The notes: generated from the sequence alone by a model not told the origin. A stretch of 64,000 nt of DNA from Thioflexithrix psekupsensis (GCF_002149925.1 NZ_MSLT01000006.1:434001-498000), one strand, 5' to 3'. Shown: positions 44,981 to 56,352, counted from the first letter of the stretch. Made by a program: numbers and translations.

Positions 44981-45103
44981 CTACCGACCCCTAACTCCCT
45001 TCTGCTATACCAAAAAGATAGGATTCATAGAATCCTTATTTTGTCAGAATCAGAATTTACAGACACAAGAATTTTCAAAATTTATTTTGGTATAGGAGGG
45101 GGA
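44981..45103. repeat. Partial, diverged third copy of the palindromic arm
   Basis: The sequence ctaccgacccctaactccc...ctgcta at 44981-45007, followed after an insertion by TAGGAGGGGG at 45093 onward, corresponds to one arm (CCTCCTGCTAGGAGGGGG) of the elements at 31661 and 44745. The second arm is missing. Confidence 0.7.
45008..45092. mobile_element. 85-bp MITE-like insert with terminal inverted repeats and TA duplication
   Basis: The insert begins TACCAAAA and ends TTTTGGTA, is flanked by TA on both sides (45006-45007, 45093-45094), and splits the CTGCTAGGAGG palindrome exactly at its central TA. TA target duplication is typical of IS630/mariner-related elements; no transposase is encoded. 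A short palindrome GGATTC-ATA-GAATCC lies near its left end. Confidence 0.75.
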
Positions 45104-45121
45104 ATAGACGAAAGAAAAAAT

Positions 45122-45829
45122 CTAATCCCGATCATCTTTAAACATACGATGTCCGCTCATCATGGTGCTAATTAAACTTTGTCGAGACATGACATCTTCA
45201 CGAATCGCGGCGTAAATATGAATCATCATAAAAATCACCATCGCCCACACGCCCAAATGATGCCAGGTATGCACATCTTGACTTTGCCCGAATAAAGGAA
45301 TAACCCAACCAAATAACTGGTCTTGCCAACTGCCTAAACCTGTCCCTTCACTGTATAAAGCAAAACCCGTTATCATCATAAATGGCGTGCCTAATGCAAT
45401 AAAGAAAAACATGGCAAATTGCGCTAATGGATTATGACCAATATATTTTTTAGGTTCGGGTTCTAGGAAAAAATACCAGCGCAATTCAAAAAATAATTCA
45501 CGCCACCATCGCCCATTCCAAAATGGCAAAATAAACAATTGCCGCGCATGACTATTTCCCACAATAGCCCAATAAATTCTCCCTAAAAAACCAATCGCAA
45601 AAATATAACCCGCCGCAAAATGCGCAAAGCGAATATAACCCATTAAAAACTGCTCACTCGCCTCGCCCGGCACCGACGGCAACGGATGCGCAATCAAATA
45701 GCCCGTGACCGCAAGTACAACAATCGCCAGCGCGTTTACCCAATGCCACAGCCGCAACGGGGCTTCATACACGTAAACCGCTTGAACTTTCTCAAATTTC
45801 TGTTTGGAATCAACACTTAAACTCGACAT
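45122..45829 (-). CDS. hupC: [NiFe] hydrogenase b-type cytochrome subunit
   Basis: A 235-residue membrane protein with four TM helices that anchors the uptake hydrogenase and passes electrons from the small subunit to quinones. Heme-ligand histidines appear in PLRLWHWVNALA, RFAHFAAGYIF and DVHTWHHLGVW. It is the third gene of hupSLC, 9 bp after hupL. Its 3' end abuts the repeat cluster, and no hup/hyp maturation gene follows within the window. Confidence 0.93.
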   Translation of the reverse strand: MSSLSVDSKQKFEKVQAVYVYEAPLRLWHWVNALAIVVLAVTGYLIAHPLPSVPGEASEQFLMGYIRFAHFAAGYIFAIGFLGRIYWAIVGNSHARQLFILPFWNGRWWRELFFELRWYFFLEPEPKKYIGHNPLAQFAMFFFIALGTPFMMITGFALYSEGTGLGSWQDQLFGWVIPLFGQSQDVHTWHHLGVWAMVIFMMIHIYAAIREDVMSRQSLISTMMSGHRMFKDDRD

Positions 45830-45838
45830 TATTCCTCC

Positions 45839-47632
45839 TTATAGCACTTTAACCCGTGCCATTTCTTGACCATCGGGCGCGATCACATGCGTAGAACACG
45901 CCAAACAGGGATCAAAACTGTGCAAAGTGCGCAAAATTTCCAACGGCTGATCGGCCACCGCCACTGGTGTATTCAATAAAGCCGCTTCATACGCCCCAAT
46001 TTGTCCCGTCGGATCACGCGGTGACGCATTCCATGTGGTGGGAACAACCGCTTGATAATTATCGATTTTCCCCTCTTTAATCACCACCCAATGTCCCAAC
46101 GCACCGCGAGGAGCTTCCCCAATGCCCACGCCTTTGACTTCGCCCCACATTTTCGGGTCCCAGCGGGTCATGTTTGCTGTCGCAGTATCACCTGCTTTAA
46201 TATTCGCAATCAATTGATTATACGAGCGTTTCATCTGATGCGCTGACCAAGAAGCCTCTAAACCCCGCGCCGCAGTACGCCCTAAAGTCGAAAACAACGC
46301 AGAAATCGGTAAACCACCCAAATCAGACAACAATTTATCCACTGGCTCTTTAAATTCAGGCATATTTTTCGCGTAACCAATAATGTAACGCGCCAAGGGG
46401 CCAACTTCCATCGCATGACCGCGCCAACGCGGAGCTTTAATCCAAGAATACTTGGCCGATTCGTCTAAGGCTTCGATATGGGTTTTGTGGCCGACGGTTT
46501 TCGCGCCTAAAGTGAATTGTGGCTCAGTGACTCCCTGCCATGGGTGTAATCCCTGCATTTCATCACCGTATTTGTACCAAGAATGTGTGACAAACTCTTG
46601 AATTTGCTCAGGATCGCGCACATCCACATCGTGTACCGTTGACAAATCCCCGTTAATAATCGCGCCCGGCGGCATTAACATGCTATTGGCACTGTAATCA
46701 TTGGCGCGGTCGGGAAATTCACCGTAAGACAATACATTCATGCCCGAAATCCCACCACCATACAACCAGTCTTTGTAAAACGACGCAATCGCTTGTAAAT
46801 CAGGAACATACACTTGATCAATAAACGCAATCGTTTCATCAATAATACGACTGACCATATTCAAGCGTTCCATATTAATCGCGCCCACCGCGCCCGTATT
46901 GCTTACGTTAATGGAACACGGCATTCCCCCCACTAACCAATTCGGATGCGGATTTTTCCCGCCAAAAATCGTGTGAATTTTAACAATTTCTTTTTGAAAA
47001 TCTAAGGCTTCCAAATAATGCGCCACGGCCATTAAATTGGCTTCTGGCGGCAATTTGTAAGCGGGATTGCCCCAGTAACCATTCATAAATGGCCCTAATT
47101 GTCCCGATTCAACAAAGGCTTTTAGACGATTTTGAATGTCTCGAAAATAGCCCGGAGAAGACAGCGGCCAACTTGAAATACTTTGCGCCAAGTCAGACGT
47201 GGCTTTGGGATCGGCTTTTAACGCACTGACCACATCCACCCAATCTAAGGCGTGCAAATGATAAAAATGCACTAAATGGTCATGCGCATACAAACACAAT
47301 TGCATTAAGTTACGGATAATATTGGCATTACTGGGAATTTCTATCCCGGCGGCATCTTCCACAGCTCGCACAGAAACCAAAGCATGAGTTCCCGTACACA
47401 CGCCACAAATCCGCTCACAAAACGCCCACGCATCACGCGGATCGCGTCCTTTCAAAATCACTTCCAACCCGCGCCACATCGTGCCAGAAGACACCGCGTT
47501 GCGAATGACATTGTTCTCATCCAGATTCACTTCACAACGCAAATGCCCTTCGATACGGGTCACCGGATCGACCACAACCCGCTGACCGCTGTTGTCTAAA
47601 GTAAAACCGTTGGGGGTCTGAATTACGCTCAT
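45839..47632 (-). CDS. hupL: [NiFe] uptake hydrogenase large subunit
   Basis: A 597-residue catalytic subunit. It oxidises H2 at the Ni-Fe centre bound by cysteines in [11 protein letters not shown] (N-terminal) and DPCLACSTH (C-terminal). The residues after that His ([15 protein letters not shown]) form the 15-residue extension removed by a maturation endopeptidase, so the gene is full length. It overlaps hupS by 4 nt and precedes hupC. Being next to nif genes, it probably recycles nitrogenase-derived H2. Confidence 0.97.
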   Translation of the reverse strand: MSVIQTPNGFTLDNSGQRVVVDPVTRIEGHLRCEVNLDENNVIRNAVSSGTMWRGLEVILKGRDPRDAWAFCERICGVCTGTHALVSVRAVEDAAGIEIPSNANIIRNLMQLCLYAHDHLVHFYHLHALDWVDVVSALKADPKATSDLAQSISSWPLSSPGYFRDIQNRLKAFVESGQLGPFMNGYWGNPAYKLPPEANLMAVAHYLEALDFQKEIVKIHTIFGGKNPHPNWLVGGMPCSINVSNTGAVGAINMERLNMVSRIIDETIAFIDQVYVPDLQAIASFYKDWLYGGGISGMNVLSYGEFPDRANDYSANSMLMPPGAIINGDLSTVHDVDVRDPEQIQEFVTHSWYKYGDEMQGLHPWQGVTEPQFTLGAKTVGHKTHIEALDESAKYSWIKAPRWRGHAMEVGPLARYIIGYAKNMPEFKEPVDKLLSDLGGLPISALFSTLGRTAARGLEASWSAHQMKRSYNQLIANIKAGDTATANMTRWDPKMWGEVKGVGIGEAPRGALGHWVVIKEGKIDNYQAVVPTTWNASPRDPTGQIGAYEAALLNTPVAVADQPLEILRTLHSFDPCLACSTHVIAPDGQEMARVKVL

Positions 47633-48792
47633 TCTGCATCACTCCGCTGTGTTTCTTTGCTGGGGCTGGTGGATTCGGTCGTTTCTTTTGTATTCGATGA
47701 TTTGCGGGCGCGCATGATCGCGCTGGCGGCGATGTGGGCCACGATACCCGCACCGACGACACCCGCGGCGGCTTTACCCACCGCATCGGCATTGGCTTCG
47801 ACTCCGAATAAATTAACCCCCGTCGGCGCATCGCCCATGTAATGGCTAACATCGGTAATTCTGTCGTAAAACGATCCCTTGTCCCAAAAACCATCCTCAG
47901 AACAACCAATACACCCATGACCCGATCCAATCGGGAAAGATACGCCTTCATTCCAACGTACCGTAGAACATGCGTTGTACGTTGTTGGCCCTTTACAGCC
48001 CACTTTGTATAAGCAATAACCTTTGCGGGCGTTGTCATCGTCCCACGTTTCTACGAATTGTCCCGCGTCGAAATGCGGACGACGGTAGCATTTATCATGG
48101 ATGCGTTGTCCGTAAAACATTTTCGGCCGCCCTTGACGATCCAATTCAGGAAAACGATCAAAGGTCAACATATACGTGATAACGCCCGTCATGACTTCTG
48201 CAATCGGCGGACAACCCGGAATTTTAATAATCGGTTTATCAAAAATCACTTTATGTACGGGGGTGGCGCGAGTGGGATTGGGACTGGCCGCTTGTACACA
48301 TCCCCAAGACGCACACGATCCCCACGCAATAATTGCTTTTGCATGAGCCGCCGCGTGTTTCAATTGTTCCACAAAAGGCTTGCCCGCGACAATACAATAC
48401 ATGCCATCTTCGTCTAACGGTGGATTACCTTCGACGGCTAAAATGTAATTTCCTTTGTATTTTTCAATGGTTTCTTCTAAACAGGCTTCGGCTTGATGTC
48501 CTGCGGCCGCCATTAATACATCATCATAATCCAGCGATAACATCGACAAAACAACATCTTTGGCCAGTGGATGCGCCGAGCGAATAAACGATTCTGAACA
48601 GCAGGTGCATTCTAAACCGTGTAACCAAATAACAGGAGTACGTGGTTTGGTTTCCATTGCATGGGCAATTTTCCCTGCAAATTCAGGTGCTAATCCCAAT
48701 GCGGCCGCAGTTAGACTACAAAACTTTAAAAAACTACGGCGCGTAATCCCCTGTCGCCGCATGATGCTGTAATAGGTTTCGGTGGTGGACAT
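47629..48792 (-). CDS. hupS: [NiFe] uptake hydrogenase small subunit, Tat-exported
   Basis: A 387-residue Fe-S subunit. The N-terminal Tat signal has the twin-arginine motif TRRSFLKFC and a hydrophobic stretch ending near AHAM. Proximal cluster Cys are in [13 protein letters not shown]; further Fe-S ligands lie in [27 protein letters not shown] and [15 protein letters not shown]-terminal TM helix ([18 protein letters not shown]) anchors it. It is the first gene of hupSLC. AAGAGG precedes the ATG. Confidence 0.97.
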   Translation of the reverse strand: MSTTETYYSIMRRQGITRRSFLKFCSLTAAALGLAPEFAGKIAHAMETKPRTPVIWLHGLECTCCSESFIRSAHPLAKDVVLSMLSLDYDDVLMAAAGHQAEACLEETIEKYKGNYILAVEGNPPLDEDGMYCIVAGKPFVEQLKHAAAHAKAIIAWGSCASWGCVQAASPNPTRATPVHKVIFDKPIIKIPGCPPIAEVMTGVITYMLTFDRFPELDRQGRPKMFYGQRIHDKCYRRPHFDAGQFVETWDDDNARKGYCLYKVGCKGPTTYNACSTVRWNEGVSFPIGSGHGCIGCSEDGFWDKGSFYDRITDVSHYMGDAPTGVNLFGVEANADAVGKAAAGVVGAGIVAHIAASAIMRARKSSNTKETTESTSPSKETQRSDAE

Positions 48793-49098
48793 GATGACCT
48801 CTTAGGTGGCTTGTGTATTTCATCGAAAGGCTTAGGATAAGGTAAGCGTGCAGTGTAGGCGATTATTTTAAGGAAAAAATTAAAAAATGTTAATCGCTTC
48901 GTCTTTCAACAAAGAAAAAATATATTTAATACGAGCGTTAATAAATCGTGAGTATATTATAATATGATGATATAATTATTTTTAAGCTAACTATTTGATA
49001 ATAAAGCATAATAGTTGCCTATCTCTCAGAATATCAGCAAAAGCATATCGCGTTATTTTTGACGAAAAAAGAAGGTTAATTGCACTCTTTTAGCGCAC
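48793..49098. other. AT-rich intergenic region upstream of hupS, 306 bp
   Basis: Located between the LRV gene end and hupS, both on the minus strand. It is very AT-rich, especially 48880-49010. It presumably contains the hup promoter; I see no convincing sigma-54 -24/-12 pair, NifA site, hairpin or ORF. Confidence 0.4.
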
Positions 49099-49866
49099 TT
49101 AGTTTTTTTTAATGACAACGTCCTCATTGGCTTCTAATCGCGCTTGTGCGACGGCGACAACATCAGGTTCTTCATCGCGTAACAGCGGGGGCAAAGCCGA
49201 CAACGGCACACGACGCGCCGCATAAAAACGCACCACCCAATCCTCATCGTTCAACATCATCACGGCCGATTCGGGATCAATCCGTTCAGCCACAATACGA
49301 CGCACTTCAGGTTCGGGATCATCGGCCATCAATCCTAAAGTCACTTCGGGTAGACGCTCGGCCACCGTTTGTCGCACTAAACGATCTTTATCGTAGATCA
49401 TCCGAAATAACCGACCTTTGGGTAAACGGCGCGCCACATAATTTCTCACCATGTAATCGCTGTCGGTGGCCATTTTTTCCAACTGTTCTGGCGGTAAACG
49501 ATCCGCAACAGTAATGCGAACTTCTCGATCTTCGTCATTCAACAATTGTAATAAACCTTCTAACGGCACTCGCGCTGCCACTGCACGTCGTACTGTTTCA
49601 TCAGGATCGTCTAACAACTCAAATAACAAGTGTTGCGGCAGATAACGTGCGGTAATCGCCCGCATTTCCCAAAAAGGATCGTGGCGATAAAAAGGAGCTA
49701 AATCAGGGTTATAACGAAAAAAGCGGTCAATTTGCCGTCCACTTTGCACCCGCACACAGCGATCACCCGGTTGACAACGGGCTTGATCTAAACGGTCACG
49801 GTGTGGGCAGGGACGACAATCAGCCATCGGGGTTTGATCGGAGAGGGATAAAGCAGACTCTGTCAT
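49099..49866 (-). CDS. Leucine-rich-repeat-variant (LRV) Fe-S protein
   Basis: A 255-residue protein. The N-terminal Cys cluster (C-x2-C-x10-C-x5-C in DCRPCPHRDRLDQARCQPGDRC) matches the LRV 4Fe-4S domain, followed by eight or so 24-residue LRV helical repeats (VRRAVAARVPLEGLLQLLNDEDREV type). The founding member is encoded next to nif genes in Azotobacter; its function is not settled. It lies 120 bp downstream of the flavodoxin gene and is the last gene of the nif cluster. Confidence 0.88.
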   Translation of the reverse strand: MTESALSLSDQTPMADCRPCPHRDRLDQARCQPGDRCVRVQSGRQIDRFFRYNPDLAPFYRHDPFWEMRAITARYLPQHLLFELLDDPDETVRRAVAARVPLEGLLQLLNDEDREVRITVADRLPPEQLEKMATDSDYMVRNYVARRLPKGRLFRMIYDKDRLVRQTVAERLPEVTLGLMADDPEPEVRRIVAERIDPESAVMMLNDEDWVVRFYAARRVPLSALPPLLRDEEPDVVAVAQARLEANEDVVIKKN

Positions 49867-49986
49867 GGGTAGGCATCTTTTTTTAAGAAAAACCAGCGCG
49901 TGCCAGCACGGTAGGGGAATGGATCAGCGAAATGAGGCAGGTTTGGAGACAATAAAAAATTTTCCCCAAACCCACCGCGCCATCAA

Positions 49987-50505
49987 TTATAAACCTAAAT
50001 CACCACTGACTTGCGATAACCAGGTTTTAACCCGCTCATCTGTCATATCAGATTGGTTGTCGTTATCGATAGCCAAGCAAATAAATTCATCGCCATCAAC
50101 CGCTTTGGACGCGCTAAAGTCATAACCCTCAGTCGGCCAACGACCGACCAATGTTGCGCCCATCTTGCTGAATTTCTTATGCACAATCGCCATACCGTCT
50201 AAGAACTCGTGACCATAACCCGCTTGATCGCCCAGACCGTACAACGCAATAGTTTTACCGCTTAAATCAGCCCCTTGATTTTCCAATGCGCTGAGAAAAT
50301 CCCGCACACTGTTTTCTAACTCGCCATCGCCCAAAGTCGGCATTCCAAAAATAATCTTATCGAATTTCAAGAATTCTTCTAATGCGCTTTCTTTCGTCAC
50401 ATTAAACAACTCGATAGCATCGTCTGCGAATTGTTTTTTCATCAATTTAGCCACTTTACGGGTATTGCCTGTGTCCGTGCCGAAAAATAAACCGACTTGT
50501 GCCAT
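49987..50505 (-). CDS. nifF: Flavodoxin, probably the nitrogenase electron donor
   Basis: A 172-residue long-chain flavodoxin. The FMN phosphate loop is FFGTDTGNTRKVAK; further FMN contacts are MPTLGDGE and LYGLGDQAGYG. It carries low-potential electrons, and in the nif context most likely reduces NifH. A strong AAGGAGATA box precedes the ATG. NifF and general FldA are hard to tell apart by sequence; the position in the nif cluster decides the name. Confidence 0.85.
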   Translation of the reverse strand: MAQVGLFFGTDTGNTRKVAKLMKKQFADDAIELFNVTKESALEEFLKFDKIIFGMPTLGDGELENSVRDFLSALENQGADLSGKTIALYGLGDQAGYGHEFLDGMAIVHKKFSKMGATLVGRWPTEGYDFSASKAVDGDEFICLAIDNDNQSDMTDERVKTWLSQVSGDLGL

Positions 50506-50612
50506 GGATTATCTCCTTTATTTCGCTTGATTAAATGTGATGGTTAAAATAAAACAATGAACTCTAAATTGAGCGAGTTATTTTTGGGCTAATAAGAAAG
50601 TGTTATTTATAA

Positions 50613-50882
50613 CTACTCCTCATCAACCACTTCCGCCAACACCACGCCAGATGCAATCTCATGATCCCGTGTCAAAGTGACACAATGATCGCGGGTATCC
50701 ACTAAATAAACATTAAAACCCGACCGCGTCAACACCGGCGAAGCCGAATGAATATCATCATCCATACAATACGTAAACATCACGCCCGCATGTTGAGTGC
50801 GTAATTGCTGCAATGTCGCCTCAGACAAACCATGCTGCTCCACATAATCCGCCACCGCATCCAACATTGAATTGGCGATCAT
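50613..50882 (-). CDS. Small nif-associated protein (DUF6129-like)
   Basis: An 89-residue acidic cytosolic protein. It starts MIANSMLDAVADYVEQHG and includes HAGVMFTYCMDDDIHSASPVL. It overlaps the nafY-like gene by 4 nt and so is cotranslated with it. Proteins of this type occur in proteobacterial nif clusters, but their function is unknown. The family name is from memory of the typical neighbourhood and should be read as tentative. Confidence 0.6.
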   Translation of the reverse strand: MIANSMLDAVADYVEQHGLSEATLQQLRTQHAGVMFTYCMDDDIHSASPVLTRSGFNVYLVDTRDHCVTLTRDHEIASGVVLAEVVDEE

Positions 50883-51598
50883 GCTTGATCCTCTTCTACG
50901 GCATCCACACTAAAACGACGACGTTCTTCTGGCGACGCGCCCATCACTTTAGCCAACCACGGTGGAGGCGATCCCGCTAAGACCGTTTTTAATTGACTTA
51001 ACAAATCAGCAATTGCGCCACCTTGGGGTACTTTAATGGGATGAATACCCATTTTAACCACTTTCGCCGCCGCAGGCCCGCCAATCGACCCCACATATAA
51101 CACATTGCAATCGTTGATTAATTCACTACGAAACGCATTTTTATCTTCAGCTTCGGCATCGCCTGCCGTAGAACGAATGGCGATCAAACGCGCTTCTTGA
51201 CTCGACACCTGATACACCAAAAACCGCGCACAAGAACCAAAATGACCATCCAACTGCTCTTCTGTATTCGATGCACACGCCACCCGAATCGACGCAGGCA
51301 TGTCCCCTTCGACATAAGACACCACAGAAGGTAAACCATCTGCCTCATCAGACAAACCGTCTTTTAACTGATGTAAAGCGGCTTTTAAGGCTTCGGCGGG
51401 TAATTGACTCAATGCGCCATCAGAAGCCGTTTTCAACGCTTTAACCGTCAATTTCACCAATTTTTGTTCTGTTAAAGGATGGCCGACACAATCAAGCAAC
51501 ACATCGATCAAACGGCGTGGCGGCGTATCAGGTAATTCCCGCGCAGCCAGACCAATACGCAAAGCCAATTCACGAGAAATAGGCGCAGTTTGAGTCAT
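50879..51598 (-). CDS. nafY: NafY/NifY-type nitrogenase cofactor-binding protein
   Basis: A 239-residue protein. A helical N-terminal domain (1-100) precedes a dinitrogenase FeMo-cofactor-binding domain (about 105-215: SIRVACASNTEEQLDGHFGSCARFLVYQ, LYVGSIGGPAAAKVVKMGIHPIKV) of the NifX/NifY/NafY family. The length and two-domain form fit NafY/NifY, which hold FeMo-co or stabilise apo-dinitrogenase, rather than the shorter NifX. It shares 4-nt overlaps with the ferredoxin upstream and the DUF6129-like gene downstream. Confidence 0.82.
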   Translation of the reverse strand: MTQTAPISRELALRIGLAARELPDTPPRRLIDVLLDCVGHPLTEQKLVKLTVKALKTASDGALSQLPAEALKAALHQLKDGLSDEADGLPSVVSYVEGDMPASIRVACASNTEEQLDGHFGSCARFLVYQVSSQEARLIAIRSTAGDAEAEDKNAFRSELINDCNVLYVGSIGGPAAAKVVKMGIHPIKVPQGGAIADLLSQLKTVLAGSPPPWLAKVMGASPEERRRFSVDAVEEDQA

Positions 51599-51795
51599 AA
51601 AATCGCTCCTACAATGCAGTCATCGACAGGACAAACCGACACACAAAGCGGTTCATCAGCATGACCGTTGCACTCATTACAACGATCCGTCGCAATGTCA
51701 ACAACTAAACGATGGATAAAAATGGCCTTCTCCGGACACACCGGCACACAATCGCCACAGGCGGTACATAAATCCACTTCAATACGCAACGCCAT
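51595..51795 (-). CDS. 2[4Fe-4S] ferredoxin
   Basis: A 66-residue ferredoxin from the ATG at 51795; a TTG nine bases upstream, directly after the nifT stop, is the alternative. Two cluster motifs are present: CTACGDCVPVCP and CNECNGHADEPLCVSVCP, the second with the eight-residue insertion seen in nif-type FdxN and related ferredoxins. It is encoded between nifT and nafY and probably delivers electrons to nitrogenase or its assembly enzymes. Confidence 0.88.
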   Translation of the reverse strand: MALRIEVDLCTACGDCVPVCPEKAIFIHRLVVDIATDRCNECNGHADEPLCVSVCPVDDCIVGAIL

Positions 51796-51804
51796 TATGG
51801 ACAA

Positions 51805-52017
51805 TTATAACCGTTTCACACGGAGAGTAATGGGTAATTTAGGCGCAACATCCAATGGCTCTAAATAATATTTAGAACCATCTGACAATTCAATCTCTCC
51901 GCCCCATTTATCCTCGGCTTCAAATTCAATATGAGTAATGGTTTCTTCTAAATCTTTTTTAGCCACATAAAAACTGAGTTGGCCATTATCATTACGTCGG
52001 AGCATTACGCTGGGCAT
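51805..52017 (-). CDS. nifT: NifT/FixU family protein
   Basis: A 70-residue protein typical of NifT: MPSVMLRRNDNGQLSFYVAKKDLEE, WGGEIELSDG and a C-terminal LPITLRVKRL. It almost always follows nifK, as here, 105 bp after nifK. Mutants in other species have little phenotype; the role is unknown. Confidence 0.9.
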   Translation of the reverse strand: MPSVMLRRNDNGQLSFYVAKKDLEETITHIEFEAEDKWGGEIELSDGSKYYLEPLDVAPKLPITLRVKRL

Positions 52018-52048
52018 GGGAAATTCCTTAAAATTAAGCAGAAACTAA

Positions 52049-52088
52049 AAAAGGGAGCAGGGTGTTTTTAGACAACCCAGCCCCCTTT
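52049..52088 (-). terminator. Hairpin between nifK and nifT
   Basis: Imperfect inverted repeat in which aagggagcagggt pairs with acccagccccctt. It is a partial terminator or mRNA-processing hairpin that could lower expression of the distal genes relative to nifHDK. Confidence 0.55.
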
Positions 52089-52122
52089 CATAACGACATA
52101 CCGCGTACAGTATGATGACGAT

Positions 52123-53694
52123 TTAGCGGACTAAGTCGTAGTTAAAGTCCGTCGTTCCCATGCCGCGAGTTTCTTCGTCTAAGCGCGCCAGAATCTCGTT
52201 GACAATCGTGGTCAATATATACATTGCACCTTCATAACCCATAGTAGTCATACGGTGTAAATGATGACGGTCGAAAATGGGGAAACCAATGCGAATCAAA
52301 GGCACTTCAAATTCTTTACCTTTGTGTAAGGTATCGCGTTGGATAAACTTACCATAAGAATTACCAATCATGAAATCGGGCTTATTGGTGAACACCAGCG
52401 AGCGCATGTGCCACAAATCTTTACCGATATACACTTCACAACTGCTGCCTACGGGAGTTTCGTCGAGAATCTTACGCATGGATTTGGCCCAACGTTTGTT
52501 GGCGTTGTTGCACAGAATATGAATCGGTTCTGCGCCCATTTCCAACAAGAACTTAGCCAAGCCCATCACGAAATCAGGATCACCCCACAACGCGAACTTC
52601 TTACCATGCAACCAGGTGTGCGAGTCAGTCATCATGTCAACCAAACGTCCGCGTTCTTTTTCCAAAGAAGCAGGAATTGGCTTACCGGTCAACTCAGAGA
52701 CTTTCATCAAAAATTCATCCGTCCACTCCAATCCCATGGGGATATTGATGTCGCTAACGGGGTGTTTCCACGTATTTTTGATGTATTTTTCGCTTTTCTC
52801 CAAATGCCAAGGTTGCAATAACAGCGTATCAATGGCGTTAGGTGCGTCTTTTATCTCGGCTAAAGTCGTACCGCCTGCATACATACGGAACTCACCATCA
52901 GCCGGAGTATCCAATACTTCCGTCGGATCACACAACATGCTGTGCGCGACACCCATCTCGTCTAACATACGGTGAATCACGCGATAGTTACCCAAATAGG
53001 TTTCAAAGCCCGGCACCACGTTGATCTTGCCATTGCTGCCGACGACTTTGTCTTCCATGTAATTGAGCGTGAAATAACGCGCAATCCCTTCAAACATATT
53101 GTCCCAACCCGTCGTGTGGCTGCCCACAAAACTAGGAGTGTGCGCAAATGGGGTAGGGAACTCTTGCGCTAAACGACCGTCTTTCTTGGCGTTATTGATG
53201 AACGCATTCAAGTCATCACCAATCACCTCTGCCATACAAGTCGTAGAAACCGCGATCATGTCGGGTTTATACAATGCTTTGGCATTTTCCAAGCCGTCAA
53301 ACATGTTCTTTTGACCACCAAACACCGCCGCGTCTTCCGTCATGGAGTCAGACACACAAGCCACTGGCTCTTTAAAATGACGGTTAAAGTAAGTGCGGAA
53401 ATAAGCCACACAACCTTGTGAACCATGCACATAAGGCAATGTTTTCTCAAAACCTAACGCACACAACACCGCACCCAAAGGTTGACACGCTTTAGCAGGA
53501 TTAACGGTTAAGGCTTCGCGTTTGAAATTCAGCTCTTTGTACTCTTCCGTGGTTGTCCATTGAAAGACTTCCTCGATCTTCTCGGCACTGTGGGCTTCTT
53601 CAAAGTTGGCTTTTTTGGCTGCCAAAGTTTCTTTATACTCTGGCTCGCGGAACAAAGGGTAACAGGGCTTGATGTTATCAGTCGTTTGAGGCAT
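52123..53694 (-). CDS. nifK: Mo-nitrogenase MoFe protein beta chain
   Basis: 523 residues from the ATG at 53694, which has AGGAG 8 bp upstream; the frame opens 27 bp earlier. It contributes P-cluster ligands in PAKACQPLGAV, HGSQGCVAYFR and STTCMAEVIGDD. The length equals the typical NifK of gammaproteobacteria. Together with NifD it makes the alpha2-beta2 dinitrogenase that reduces N2 to ammonia. It follows nifD after a perfect 13-bp hairpin. Confidence 0.97.
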   Translation of the reverse strand: MPQTTDNIKPCYPLFREPEYKETLAAKKANFEEAHSAEKIEEVFQWTTTEEYKELNFKREALTVNPAKACQPLGAVLCALGFEKTLPYVHGSQGCVAYFRTYFNRHFKEPVACVSDSMTEDAAVFGGQKNMFDGLENAKALYKPDMIAVSTTCMAEVIGDDLNAFINNAKKDGRLAQEFPTPFAHTPSFVGSHTTGWDNMFEGIARYFTLNYMEDKVVGSNGKINVVPGFETYLGNYRVIHRMLDEMGVAHSMLCDPTEVLDTPADGEFRMYAGGTTLAEIKDAPNAIDTLLLQPWHLEKSEKYIKNTWKHPVSDINIPMGLEWTDEFLMKVSELTGKPIPASLEKERGRLVDMMTDSHTWLHGKKFALWGDPDFVMGLAKFLLEMGAEPIHILCNNANKRWAKSMRKILDETPVGSSCEVYIGKDLWHMRSLVFTNKPDFMIGNSYGKFIQRDTLHKGKEFEVPLIRIGFPIFDRHHLHRMTTMGYEGAMYILTTIVNEILARLDEETRGMGTTDFNYDLVR

Positions 53695-53794
53695 GATGAT
53701 TGCTCCTAGCGCACTACTCATCTGTAGATGTCGCTATAAAGACGTTGAATCTGAATGGTTAGGCACGTTGGCGCGTTGACTAACCGTTTTTTGC

Positions 53795-53830
53795 ACAGGC
53801 GACAGTGAGGATAATGACACTGTCGCCTGT
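53795..53830 (-). terminator. Perfect 13-bp hairpin between nifD and nifK
   Basis: ACAGGCGACAGTG (53795-53807) pairs with CACTGTCGCCTGT (53818-53830) around a 10-nt loop. On the nif (minus) strand no T tract follows, so it is more likely an mRNA-stabilising or processing structure than a terminator. Confidence 0.75.
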
Positions 53831-53846
53831 TTTATTGATTTGACTC

Positions 53847-55328
53847 TTACGCTTGCGCGCTGAGTCGTTGCTCACTTTCTTCTTTCACTTTCCAAGGTGC
53901 TTTCAGTTTAGCCCAGCAAGGATTGTTCAACGTCATGTCCATATCGCGGGCGAAAATGGCAAAACCATCGTAACCGTGATAAGGGCCAGAATAATCCCAT
54001 GAGTGCATTTGACGGAAAGGAATGCCCATTTTTTGGAAAATGTACTTCTCTTTAATGCCAGAGCCGATCAAATCAGGCTTAATCGCTTTCACGAACTCTT
54101 CAAATTCGTAGCCAGTGACATCATCATACAGCAACGTGGCATCGCCCATTTCCTTGATGGTACGGTCATAGTCGTCGTTATGCGCAAATTCATAACCCGC
54201 GCCCACCACTTCCATGCCTAAGTCTTCATACGCACCAATAGTATGACGTGGACGCAAACCACCCACATATAACATCACGCGCTTGCCTTCCAAACGAGGA
54301 CGGTATTTAGCAATAACCCCATCCATCAATGGCTTGTATTTAGCAATAACGCGCTCTGCACCTTGTTTGATCTTGTCATCAAAGAAGCTGGCAATTCTAC
54401 GCAAAGATTCTTCAATCTTGCTGGGGCCAAAGAAGTTATACTCCATCCAAGGAATCCCATACTTCTCTTCCATGTGACGAGAAATGTAGTTCATTGAACG
54501 ATAGCAATGCAACAGATTCAATTTGACTTTAGGAGTCAATTCCATTTCAGAAATGGTACCATCACCAGACCATTGCGCGACTACACGCAAGCCCATTTCT
54601 TCCAACAACGTCCGAGAAGCCCATGCGTCCCCACCGATATTGTAGTCACCGATAATGGCGACATCATAGGGGGTGCTTTGGAAACTGTGATCATCATCCC
54701 GTGCGCCCAAAGTCCAATCACGAATCGCGTCGTTGGCAATGTGGTGTCCTAAAGACTGAGACACACCACGGAATCCCTCACAACGCACCGGCACAATAGG
54801 CTTGTTGATCACTTTGGCTTTCTTTTTAGAGACCGCTTCAATGTCATCACCAATCAAACCAATCGGACACTCAGACTGCACAGAAATCCCTTTGTTTAAG
54901 GGAAATAACATTTCAATTTCGTCTAAAAGCTTATCCAGCTTTTTGTCGCCGCCGAAAACGATGTCTTTTTCTTGGAAATCAGAGGTAAAGTTCATCGTAC
55001 CGAAAGTATTAACGCCCGTCGTGCCTACGTAGTAGTTACGACGACCCGCACGAGAATATTGTCCACAACCCACGGGGCCATGAGAAATGTGGATCATGTC
55101 TTTGATCGGGCCCCAGACCACGCCTTTAGAACCCGCATAGGCACATCCGCGAATGGTCATGACACCGGGTAATGATTTTTTGTTGGACGTGATGCACTTA
55201 TTGGATTTTTCCAATGAAGTATCATTGGCGGCCAAGTGCTTGTTGCGGTCTTTTTTGGCCTTCTCAGGGTAAACTTCTAACACCTCTTGAATGAGGGCTT
55301 CAGTTGCTTCGCGTGTCATTTCTGCCAT
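53847..55328 (-). CDS. nifD: Mo-nitrogenase MoFe protein alpha chain
   Basis: A 493-residue subunit with P-cluster cysteines in [25 protein letters not shown] and [12 protein letters not shown], and the FeMo-cofactor ligands Cys in [12 protein letters not shown] and His in [12 protein letters not shown]. All catalytic residues are intact, and an Mo rather than V or Fe-only enzyme is indicated by length and by the absence of a delta-subunit gene. AGGAGA precedes the ATG. It lies between nifH and nifK. Confidence 0.97.
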   Translation of the reverse strand: MAEMTREATEALIQEVLEVYPEKAKKDRNKHLAANDTSLEKSNKCITSNKKSLPGVMTIRGCAYAGSKGVVWGPIKDMIHISHGPVGCGQYSRAGRRNYYVGTTGVNTFGTMNFTSDFQEKDIVFGGDKKLDKLLDEIEMLFPLNKGISVQSECPIGLIGDDIEAVSKKKAKVINKPIVPVRCEGFRGVSQSLGHHIANDAIRDWTLGARDDDHSFQSTPYDVAIIGDYNIGGDAWASRTLLEEMGLRVVAQWSGDGTISEMELTPKVKLNLLHCYRSMNYISRHMEEKYGIPWMEYNFFGPSKIEESLRRIASFFDDKIKQGAERVIAKYKPLMDGVIAKYRPRLEGKRVMLYVGGLRPRHTIGAYEDLGMEVVGAGYEFAHNDDYDRTIKEMGDATLLYDDVTGYEFEEFVKAIKPDLIGSGIKEKYIFQKMGIPFRQMHSWDYSGPYHGYDGFAIFARDMDMTLNNPCWAKLKAPWKVKEESEQRLSAQA

Positions 55329-55397
55329 GACTGTCTCCTGTACTTGTCGCCACTAATCTGTGGACTCACTCGCTAAAGGGGGAATTTTGACGGGCTT

Positions 55398-55418
55398 CCC
55401 CATCAGAAAATGATGGGG
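55398..55418 (-). terminator. Hairpin between nifH and nifD
   Basis: CCCCATCA (55398-55405) pairs with TGATGGGG (55411-55418) with a 5-nt loop in the 106-bp nifH-nifD gap. Such stem-loops commonly stabilise the nifH message and give the higher NifH level needed; no T tract marks it as a full terminator. Confidence 0.7.
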
Positions 55419-55434
55419 AGGGCGGGCGTGACGT

Positions 55435-56352
<918 letters not shown>

